Below are positions 56,017 to 64,000 of a stretch of DNA of 64,000 nt, one piece after another (within the stretch, counting starts at the first letter, position 1; every line of letters starts with the position of its first letter). Made by a program: the position numbers and the translations under genes. The DNA is from Gerris lacustris (Eukaryota > Arthropoda > Insecta > Hemiptera > Gerridae). Where the stretch lies: assembly GCA_951217055.1 (NCBI GenBank), contig OX578282.1:11347877-11411876 (forward strand), read 5' to 3'. Below the pieces are notes generated by a model. The model saw nothing but the letters and a program-made list of their open reading frames with translations. It was not told the DNA's origin and ran no database searches.

Positions 56017-57045
56017 AATAATAATTATAATTTGATTTAAATTAAAATTTAATCTTTCTGTAGTATGAATACTACCAAAATGGTAAAATATGAATAAATA
56101 TGTATTGAATATTAAGAAAGTAGTTAATCATGATGAGTTGATAGTTAAAGAGGATGATTGTAGTAAAGAGCTGAGTAGTGAACAGGACTACTCCTAACCC
56201 TCACACCCCGGCCTACTCCATTTAAAATATTATAAAATATATAACTTCACTACTCAAAAAATTCGGATTGTATCAGGTTGAAATTTTACATGCCTGTTTT
56301 TACTGAAGTTTTATTAAAATCGTTACGTTAGAACGTAAGATATGGGTAAAAACGTTGTTTTCTGTATTTTAAACTTTTAGGTCCGCTTTAATAAATTTAG
56401 CAATCTTTACACTTCATAACGGTGTCGGTGTCTGTTTTACTAAAAAAAAAAATGTATTTAAAAAAGTTGTTTGTCTCATTAAATAGATGAAGTTAGAATT
56501 TTTTCCCGCCCTAAAATTCCAATTTTACATTTAAAGCTTACGTTTACGCGAGCGTTGCGCGTGAACGCTTGGGCGGGTAACGTTGTCCAACGAATTCAGC
56601 CTGGGAATTGGTAAAATGAACATGTGTACCAAATTTCAACTAACTCGATCATCTTTTACTCAAGTTATCATCATCGGTAGATTTCGTGTCGCTTGGTTTT
56701 GTGACGGTGATAGTGTGGAGGTGATTTTGTGACGGTCGTTTTTTTCGGATCCACTCCACGGCTCCAGAACGTGCCATAAGGAACTTCGTTCCAAAATAAA
56801 CTTTTATATAGACTTTTCTAGAGATAATAATTAATTATTTTAGGCAACAATGTATGCGCATTTTATATCAGGCTGTCCCAAAATGATTTATTAGATTTAA
56901 AAAAAAACATATTTTTTTGTAAAATTTGAGTAATTACAAGTTAATTATATAAGTTAGCAATTACGTAAAATTTTTAACTGTTTAAAAATGTTCAATCTGA
57001 CCTCCCCCCCACCCTCACCCACAAGGCACATATCTAAGCGATAGT

Positions 57046-57282
57046 TCACTTCCTTATAAACTCATTGAACATGTTGACCTTAATCAAGATGATGACATGT
57101 TGACGAAAATCGCGTTTTTTATGATCAAGTTCTCTCGGAAGGGGAAGAAAATAAACAGCGTCTTTTATGTACTCCAACAGTAACAGTAAAATATCGCAGA
57201 CTGTAAGGTCCGGAGAACGAGGCCGGTAATCGTAAAGTGCCTCGCCGGCAGCACCGCAACGACCGAAACTGGTCCAGTTTAG
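57046..57282 (-). pseudogene. Tc1/mariner-like transposase, C-terminal part
   Basis: The minus-strand frame includes FGRCGAAGEALYDYRPRSPDL followed by TVCD and YIKDAVYFLPLPRELDHKK. Pro-Arg-Ser-Pro-Asp-Leu-Thr-x-x-Asp followed by (F/Y)-(V/I)-Lys-Asp-x-Val-Tyr is the region containing the last catalytic acid in IS630/Tc1/mariner-type transposases of insects. Insertion of element 57,283-57,530 separates it from an upstream remnant at 57,533-57,599. Substitutions in normally aromatic positions and frame damage indicate it is dead. Confidence 0.65.
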
Positions 57283-57530
57283 ACCATCTCTGTTGGGACA
57301 TCGATGTCGATGTATCGAAAACATCGATGTATCGGACTTAAAAACATAGATGTTTAACATCGATCTTGATCTTTCGATGTATCGGACAACATCGATGTTT
57401 TCCCGAAACATTGAAAAGATCGATGTCATCGATGTATCAGGCCCCAAAAACGTCAACAACGAATATCGGGAACGAGAACGAGAACGTATCGAAAACATCG
57501 ATGTTTAGCTATCGATGACCCACCCTAGTC
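57283..57530. mobile_element. MITE rich in ACATCGATGT palindromes, hAT-like
   Basis: About eight copies of ACATCGATGT or a one-base variant; ends CTCTGTTGGGACATCG and, inverted, CTAGGGTGGGTCATCG. The TGGG-x-ATCGAT style is common in hAT-type MITEs. Possible 8-bp flanks are not identical, so the target duplication is uncertain. Confidence 0.6.
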
Positions 57531-57532
57531 CA

Positions 57533-57599
57533 GGCCATAACTGATCGAAGAAAATTCTCCTGTACACCTCAGCGCAACGGCGCAACCTACCAGCAGCTG
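57533..57599 (-). pseudogene. Mariner-like transposase, segment before the insertion
   Basis: A minus-strand frame with VAPLR-x-GVQENFLRS aligns with the Asp-Gly-Ala-Pro-x-His/Tyr ... Val-x-x-(F/Y)-Leu segment that precedes the Gly-Arg-x-Gly motif. A stop replaces the catalytic Asp position as far as I can align it. Confidence 0.45.
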
Positions 57600-58319
57600 A
57601 AATAATTTAAAAATCCTCTCTTTCTGATGGTTGCTGGTTCACTCGCCACAGACTACGGGTTCAAGATTTAAGAACTTTTCACGCTTTTAATGTAGTGCGA
57701 ATAAGCAATTAAACGTATATACGTCCATAATTTATGCTATGATTTTTTATCTTCTCACCAGGATAATCTAAAATTCGTAAAAAAAATATTTTACAAAAAG
57801 GATTCGGCTAAAGTAAATTGTACGGTGCCATCGAATTTTGTACTTCGATTTGGACCTCTACCTGGTCTATATGCAGCAGGGTTGTTTTTCTTCAGAAAAT
57901 GAGCGGAGCGGCCGTAGAAAATTCTAGGGTAAAAAAATTAATTTTGTTCTGCGATTCTGTAAACACCATACAATTCACTTTTACCAAGGATTCTTATTAA
58001 TATTAATTCACTTCAGTATATCTGTTGTCTGTTGTAATCACGCAATATGTGTATTCTGTTTTTCATCGATGCGTAGCAGTAACGCTCTGCCTACTTCGTC
58101 GCACCTGTGCCTGTGCATTACACTTGCACTATCTTTTAGTCGAATCTTTTTAAAATTATTGTAAAGTGCTTGATTAGTATCCTTCTGTAAAATGTATTAT
58201 GTTTTTTACTGCTCTAAATTCAGCTGATAAATGTTTTCTTTATAAACTTTTTAATATAGATATAGTTTTGGGCTCGAGGCAGATGATTTCCATCACAGAA
58301 AAATGATATGATAAATTCT
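57600..58319. other. Unassigned spacer
   Basis: No motif; a 60-codon frame at 57,818 is not supported. Confidence 0.5.
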
Positions 58320-59418
58320 TTGCAAATTTGTGTGGCACATAGTTTCCTTGCGTCCTATTTCGTATACTTTAATGATTTTATACTTTTACAGCCCATTTTA
58401 GTCAAATTTATCTAATTTTTCCCCCGCATTGTTTAAAACTGTAAAAATTGATTTGATTTTTTACATGAATTAAAGATGATCACTTGGGATAATGGGCAAT
58501 ATTAAAGGAGAAATTTAAAGAGAGTCGATTGTCGAAATTAATCTGGGGCTATCTACAGGCTACTTTTGACTAACCATCTAAATTTTATAAAAAATCAGAT
58601 GAGTACTTTTGAAGATATAGGTGTGAATAAATGTATGTTTGTGCGCATATGGAAGAGAAACAAATGCACGCAGAAGATTGAAACTTACATGGGACCAAAA
58701 ATGGGCTAATTATGACATACCATCCAAAATTCATTAAAATCGGACGACTAGTTTTTTTTTAACATATATTGGTTCGCAAAAAAATGAGCGACAGGCAGAC
58801 ACGGAACCAAAAATGTTCTCTGATCTCTGAAACGGATTTCTGTCTTGGAATTTATGAAATCGGAGACACACAAAAAAATAGTTCGTTTTTTAGAACCATC
58901 ACATAGCTTACCTGACACTTCTTTAGATTGTTACTCCCCTTATAAAAAAATATGAGGGGAGTAACAATCTGAAGATGGTGTACGGAATGTTCTTCTTTAG
59001 ACTGTTACTCCCCGTATAAAAACAAAAGTGTGATATTCCTTTATCCCAAAATACATTGGACTAAACATCCTTTTGTCCTAATAGTTGTTTAGTCAGTAAT
59101 TTATATTAAAAAAACAAAAAAAAACATAAGGGAGTAACAATCTAAAGAAGTACCCACATTTGTTGTGAACTTAAGTAGGTTTTACGCATTGTTAACTATG
59201 TGTTGTAAAGATCTTATATATAAGTTACGTTTATATGGAGTATTGAAAATGATCTCAATACGGTTACTGTTTTCAACTCATGTCTATTTACATGACCATA
59301 TTAAGTTAATACTATTTGAAAATATTTGGATTCATTCAGAGTCATTTAAATTATATAAAAGAACAGGGGAGTAACAATCTAAAGAAGTACCGCTTACCTT
59401 TGGTAAGCTCAGAAGCAG
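58320..59418 (+). repeat. Family A copy split by family J
   Basis: A forward copy from GTGTGGCACATAG... to the right end GGTAAGCTCAGAAGCAG, with 58,914-59,391 inserted in its terminal GCTTACC stretch. Confidence 0.85.
58914..59391. mobile_element. Family J TIR element, 478 bp, with 8-bp target duplication
   Basis: Flanked by GCTTACCT at 58,906-58,913 and 59,392-59,399. Ends are CACTTCTTTAGATTG and the complement, extended by TTACTCCCC. This terminal motif is repeated internally in both senses (58,950s, 58,990s and 59,130s), giving a stepwise palindromic left part. No transposase; the 69-codon frame inside is unsupported. An 8-bp duplication fits hAT-like elements. Confidence 0.85.
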
Positions 59419-60051
59419 AAATTACCTTTCTGCACATTTACAAGGTAGTTTGGTTTTCTTTTTAGTTCTATATTTCGCCACCAGGAGTGGACACAAATTC
59501 TTTTTGAATTATCTTAGGTGTATTTTTTTACTAATACATCAGCTGAAAAATGACGTTAATAGAAAATTACAAACCACATTTTGTACCGCAGATATCTCCA
59601 GCTTAAATGCATTAACTTACCTAAAAATAAACTGTAGATAACATATTATTTATTTTATGTACTCAAAATGCCACATAGTACATGACAAGTCCCTGCATTA
59701 GGTGACATTGTCGCCCCTGTCCTCAATTTCAGTTCTTTCCCAACATCGTCCTTCTTTTCAAGTTAAAACTAGTCGCATCCTGCTAATCGCATCTGCCAAT
59801 GCTAGTCGCATCCTGCTGACAAGATAACTAATTAAAAGCGTAACTGACCTCAACTAAATCCTTGTCGTCTTCCTCGACTGTCTGACAGTAACAGAAAACA
59901 TTTCGTATCAGGATGTGGCCAAGATAAAGGAAATATATCAACCCGCACAAAACCTTTATCTGGTAAATAATAAATGTGTAAAGAAAAACATCATTAGTAG
60001 ATTATATAAACATATTCATTATTGCATTTTGTTTTTCTCAAGGTGTTGTGT
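59419..60051. other. Unassigned spacer
   Basis: CTAGTCGCATCCTGCT occurs twice at about 59,768-59,815, a 40-bp tandem. Nothing else. Confidence 0.5.
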
Positions 60052-60790
60052 TTATCACATAGGAAGCTATGTGATCGTTCTGAAGAGCGAAAATATATTA
60101 TGTCTCCGATTTCAAAAATTCCAAAACAGAAATCCGTTTCAGACATCAGTATATCAGTGTGTGGTGCACAACCTGGCTGACATAACTTGACGTGACACCA
60201 CGTCGGGGTCACCAATTGTGGGTGGTACAATAATGTAGAGGATAATATTTAACTTAAGATACGTGGAACAAAGACTAACATTTATTATTTATTCATATAC
60301 AAAAATCCATTTTTAATTAAAAAATAAACATGTCGCTATCACGTCAAGTTATGTCAGCCAGGTTGTGCACCAGAAGTGTCTTTTTATCTGTGGGTCAGCC
60401 GCTCAATTTTTGCAAACCAACAATATCTTAAAAAACTACTCGTCCTGTTTTTTTTTAAATTTGGATGGTAAGTCATAATTAACCCAATGTTGGAACCATA
60501 AATTTATAACCTTTTTCGCCCACTTCTTTCTCTATCACATGCACCCAAACATACATTTATATACCCCTATATATCTTCAAAAGTACTCATCAGGTTTTTA
60601 TAAAATTTAAATCGTTTGTTAAACGTAGCCCGCAGATGCAGATAGCCCCACATATATTAGATTAGTTTTAACCGTCTTCGCTCTTGATTAATAATTGTTT
60701 CAGTTAAAAAATAAAATAATTTTGACAGTAATCGGTCGTAGAGGCATAAAAACCCATTAAAGTATACTATATAGCAGCGAGGAAGCTGTG
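60052..60790 (-). repeat. Family A copy split by a BEL-like piece
   Basis: The right-end half 60,052-60,154 and the left-end half 60,380-60,790 form one minus-strand A copy. Confidence 0.8.
60155..60376 (-). mobile_element. BEL/Pao-like LTR plus leader fragment in a palindrome
   Basis: On the minus strand TGGTGACCCCGACG (60,201-60,214) is a primer-binding site of the type used by BEL/Pao elements, preceded by an LTR-like stretch ending CCACCCACA. Both ends of the insert are the same 35 bp inverted (GGTGCACAACCTGGCTGACA...). The leader sequence thus occurs once in place after the PBS and once inverted before the LTR. No coding part remains. Confidence 0.55.
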
Positions 60791-60820
60791 TGTTACACAA
60801 TTATTTTTCTGCATCCAATT

Positions 60821-61117
60821 TTTTAGGGTCTGTAGGCAAAACCAAGGACCCTTATATTTTCCTGCGTGTGTCTGTCCGTCCGTCCTCTCGCGTGCTCTCA
60901 CGGCTACACTTTATGTCCGATCACTTTGAAATTTGGCATGTATGTGTCTTGTACCTACCCACATATTTTAAAAAATAGCGACTTAAAAAAATATTTTTAA
61001 AAAAAATAAGGGTAAAAAAACTTAAGGGTTAAACATTTTTTATTTTATTTTTTTTTATTATACAAAAATATATAATTCTTTGGATATAACTATGATAGGG
61101 CGAGCGTAGGCAAGTTT
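60821..61117 (+). repeat. Family E copy
   Basis: Inverted partner of 1-345: GGGTCTGTAGGCAAAACCAA, GTCTGTCCGTCCGTCC, TCACTTTGAAATTTGGCATG and the closing GATAGGGCGAGCGTAGGCAA. Confidence 0.75.
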
Positions 61118-62190
61118 GAAGTGGGTTTAAAGCGTGCCCCCCCCCCTCTCTATCTCGCTTATGTGAAGTGCAAAAAATCTGAAAAAATTCCTCAACATTC
61201 TTCAACCAAAAGTAAAGATACCACTTTTTGGAAATTTCGAAAAAAATATTATTTTATTTTTTATTGACAAAATACGTTTTTTTATAATTATGGTCTTTTC
61301 GATGTATTTATATGATTATAGTCCGGTTCAGTGGCAAAAAAATACTTTATCAGAGTGTGTTTTGAGAATATCAGACCCTTAGAATGGTTCAAAGTAAGCT
61401 TTTTAGCATTTAAAAAAACACTGTTTATACACTTTACAGTTAAACACAATACAGTGTGGCCTACGGACCCTCGCTGTGTGCTGACTAGCACGCACTTGAC
61501 CTGTTTATTTTCATTTTGATTAAGAGAATTTTTTTTTAAATATTGTCAATGTTACTCCACAATTTACTATCTAAAATTATTATTACTTTACCTTCTATAA
61601 TTTATTTTTCGTTAATTTTTTTATATTTGTATTTTTACCCATGCTTATCAGTTATCATGTTTTTCTATCTCTTAACTGCTGTTTTTTTCTGTTATTTTGT
61701 TGTTTTTCTTTCTAAATCTATTACTTAGTAGAAGGATTAGCAATATGTCCAGATAACATCTAATACGTTTTAACTTGGTTTTATCTAATTTCCTCATTAC
61801 TTGAAAGATTAGAGAATCGCGTGATTGCCTTCTAGGTTATACTTTTACTTTTGTTATACTTTTTTCGTTATTAATTATCATCCAAACACTGATTTAGGTC
61901 ACCTGATGTAACCAAAGTTTTAAATTAAATATCTAAAAATTAACAGGTTTAATAAATATTTAATATATAGACTTATTTTCAATTCAAGCTATGATTAAAT
62001 TTATTTATAAAAAAAATATTGCAAAAACATATATTATTTTCAGATACACGGTTATTTGAAACTCTTTTATAACGTGCAAACCACGATTTTAATAACCGAG
62101 TAAACTGATAAACCATGTTTATAGTTTTTACAATCTTAACATTGTTATGTTTTAGCTGTGGGTACAGAAAAAATTTCAGTAACGCAAAAA
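61118..62190. other. AT-rich spacer
   Basis: Opens with a poly-C/CCTCTCTATC stretch; otherwise nothing recognised. Confidence 0.5.
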
Positions 62191-62246
62191 TAATAGCTGC
62201 AAAGTGGATAAATATAAAAATTAATGGTTCAATTCATTTATTATGA

Positions 62247-62302
<56 letters not shown>
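62191..62302 (+). mobile_element. Short poly-A retroposon with 14-bp target duplication
   Basis: About 63 bp of sequence plus 49 A residues, flanked by CAGTAACGCAAAAA at 62,177-62,190 and 62,303-62,316. The body (AGCTGCAAAGTGGATAAATA, GGTTCAATTCATTTATTATG) occurs again, inverted and with its own 32-bp poly-T, at 62,721-62,810. A strongly 5'-truncated LINE end or a retroposed transcript. Confidence 0.8.
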
Positions 62303-62303
<1 letters not shown>

Positions 62304-62319
62304 AGTAACGCAAAAAACC

Positions 62320-62557
62320 CATGATTAATGTGACGCTTTTAAATGTCATGCCAGGAAGTTAGGATTTAACAGGAGGTGGACAGGTTTTCATTTATAGTAC
62401 AATATTTTGACGATAGGTGGACTGAAGTTTCAATTAACGACATGCAAAATGCGACGCTCTTAAATATCTTGCCAGGAAGTTAGAATATAATAGGAGGTAG
62501 ATTAGTTTTCACTTGTATTCATATTTTACCGATAGAAGTTCTCAATTTTATATAAAA
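62320..62557 (+). repeat. Two diverged tandem units of about 120 bp
   Basis: GACGCTTTTAAATGTCATGCCAGG at 62,332 recurs in modified form at 62,453, each followed by AAGTTAGRATWTAAYAGGAG. No coding potential. Confidence 0.7.
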
Positions 62558-62717
62558 CTAGCCGGATCGGCACGCTTATCCGTCGAGAAGTTGGCGCTGT
62601 GTGTGAAATATAATTAATATATCTTTGTTGTTACATAATTTCGTATTTTAATGCAAGTAGGTATTTTATTATTTTATGCTTATTTTTAAACATTTTATCT
62701 ATATCAAATGTATATCC

Positions 62718-62752
<35 letters not shown>

Positions 62753-63623
62753 CATAATAAATGAATTGAACCATTAATTTTTATATTTATCCACTTTGCA
62801 GCTATTATTTAGATAATGCATTTTGTTTAACTGTAATATATATTTTTAATTAAAAATTAAATTATGAAACAATTACCTTCAATTTTTTTATTTTATAGTT
62901 TTCAATTATTCTATTTAATTTACTACCTTTAATTTTCAATTTTAGGTACAATGAGTCCATTTACCAAATTTCAGATCTCTAAGTCCACTGGAAGCTAAGA
63001 TAATAGTATCTGATTAAATCCAAGATAGCGGTCATATGTTGAAGTGATAGTACTTTTAATTTTCTTTTTTAGCTACTATAAGTCTATGTACCAAATTTCA
63101 GATCTCTAGGTCCACTGGACGCTGAGATAAAAGTGTGTGATTAAATCCAAGATGGTGGCTATAATTCAATATGGCGGCCATATGTTGAACTGATTGTACC
63201 TTTAATTTTCTTCTTTGGCTACCATAAGTCTATGTACTAAATTTCAGGTCTCTAGGTCCCTTAGAAGATGAGGTAATAGAGTGTTATTAAATCCAAGATG
63301 ACGGTTATAATTCAATATGGCGGCCATATGTTGACGTTAAAGTACCTTTCATTTTCTTTTTTGGCTACTATAAGTCTATGTACCAAATTTCAGATCTCTA
63401 GGTCCATTTTAAGCTGAGATAATAGAATGTGAATAAATCCAAGATAGCGGCTATAATTCAATATGGAGGCCATATATCGAAATGAAAATGGCCGCACTTT
63501 TCAATTTATGGTACACTCTATCTATGTACTAAATTTCAAAGCTCTTTGTCAATGGGAAGTAGGAGAATTAGTGATCAGTCAGTCAGTCAGTCAATCACTG
63601 TCACTCTTAGTTTTATATATAGA
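62558..63623 (-). mobile_element. Non-autonomous Helitron, complete, minus strand
   Basis: Read on the minus strand it starts TCTATATATAAAACTAAG with GACTGACTGACTGACTGATC nearby. It ends CGGAT-AAGCGTGCCG-ATCCG-GCTAG with a hairpin directly before CTAG. Flanks are A before TC and T after CTAG. 1,066 bp, no Rep/helicase. It contains the inverted copy of the poly-A retroposon and four to five tandem units. Confidence 0.85.
62946..63540. repeat. Tandem units inside the second Helitron
   Basis: Units start at 62,946, 63,074, 63,220 and 63,366 with a fifth partial at 63,507. Each has GTCTATGTACCAAATTTCAG, TCTCTAGGTCC and AATCCAAGATGGCGGC-like blocks. Steps are 128-146 bp. Confidence 0.88.
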
Positions 63624-64000
63624 TAATATCAGAGCTCCTAGCGGACCAAATGGTAATTAAAATGGATTAATGTTCTATAACTTCACACTTTAAAATCCAT
63701 CTACTGTATCAATTAGACAAATATATACTGATTTTCTCCACTTTATGGATAAACATTTAAATATAGTATATAGATATGTGGATTCAATGCCCAAAGACAT
63801 CTATGATTCAATATTTTTTCATGATAGAGAAAATGATTATTTTTCTATATAGAATCTATACTATTCAACCAACTCGTTTTGCTTTTTTTTTTTATGAGAT
63901 CATCTACTTTTCTTTTGCGTTAGCAATAGCTATAAATAATCTCTGCAATATTGCAATTGACAATGCGGTACATGTCCAGTTTGACCGCTACATCTGGCAA
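63624..64000. other. AT-rich sequence to window end
   Basis: Nothing recognised. Confidence 0.5.

Larger units (their letters stand above)
53886..56094. mobile_element. tRNA-containing retro-satellite, locus 2, split by an LTR element
   Basis: One minus-strand monomer (to about 54,184) is followed by a truncated plus monomer and a full plus monomer (tandem step 346 bp). It is bounded by the 12-bp duplication TAAATATGTATT at 53,874-53,885 and 56,095-56,106. Without the LTR element the locus is about 0.8 kb. Both orientations of the tRNA-like unit are present, as at loci 1 and 3. Confidence 0.8.
53655..56792 (-). mobile_element. Family L, copy L3, containing two further insertions
   Basis: L sequence occupies 53,655-53,885 and 56,095-56,792 on the minus strand, ending at the palindrome GGAACTTCGTTCC (56,780-56,792). 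Its GAAGCGAGCG block is at 53,857-53,866. The tRNA satellite entered at an AAATATGTATT site and was itself hit by the LTR element. Hence three insertion layers are directly readable. Confidence 0.8.

Noticed and set aside
57283..57530. Exact 8-bp target duplication of the ACATCGATGT MITE
   Set aside because: Candidate flanks (TGGTCCAG and TAGTCCAG) leave the terminal motif in an unlikely place on the left, so I do not claim it.

Overview
This is a strongly AT-rich stretch of an animal genome, very probably an arthropod and most likely an insect. The reasons are the mixture of Helitrons, tRNA-derived SINEs, Ty3/Gypsy, BEL/Pao-like, Penelope-like, pogo-like and mariner-like remains, an N-terminal Crypton-type recombinase fragment of a kind I associate with insect genomes, and long AT/GT, GTCT, poly-A and poly-T tracts. 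I cannot name the order or species. No host protein gene, host exon or ordinary tRNA/rRNA gene can be supported anywhere in the 64 kb. The longest open frame (363 codons, about 54.8-55.9 kb) is retrotransposon integrase.

Layout. 0-6.8 kb: a repeat fragment, a long foldback element with a TIR element nested in it, a TIR element carrying the start of a Crypton-like recombinase, a second TIR-family copy, a complete non-autonomous Helitron and three copies of the commonest repeat here (family A, about 590 bp). 7-19 kb: solitary repeats, an 82-bp higher-order tandem array in a pogo-like relic, a tRNA-derived SINE, a tandem repeat with GACA tracts and a second Crypton-like unit. 19-31 kb: family A copies (one with a 233-bp triplication), Penelope-like and Gypsy relics, nested MITEs, foldbacks, and a 40-bp 5S-rRNA-like segment. 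32-43 kb: a third Crypton-like unit, a tRNA-containing retro-satellite locus (34.4-35.0 kb), a nested LINE 3' end with its ORF2 C-terminus, and a long A-containing repeat that also occurs inverted at 20 kb. 43-51 kb: palindromes, GC-rich tandem repeats, a second tRNA-satellite locus and more solitary repeats. 51-57 kb: the most structured part, two inverted copies of TIR family L, one containing MITE N with a SINE inside it, the other containing the third tRNA-satellite locus, which in turn contains a young LTR retrotransposon. 57-64 kb: a mariner-like transposase relic split by a MITE, a family A copy split by an element with an 8-bp target duplication, a BEL-like piece, a poly-A retroposon and a second complete Helitron on the minus strand.

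How the parts relate. The window is a layered record of insertions. The youngest layer is the LTR element at 54,616-56,016: its two 181-bp LTRs are identical as written, it has a perfect AATAA target duplication, and it has lost everything between the leader and the integrase. Beneath it lies an unusual repeat with a 346-bp monomer containing a cloverleaf-forming tRNA sequence. Its three loci all have inverted geometry, and two carry 12-17-bp target duplications. I regard this as the best candidate for an undescribed element. Repeat families are given working letters (A, C, D, E, F, G, J, L, M, N, Q, R) defined in the features; these are my labels, not database names. Boundaries without a target duplication or clear terminal motif are approximate.
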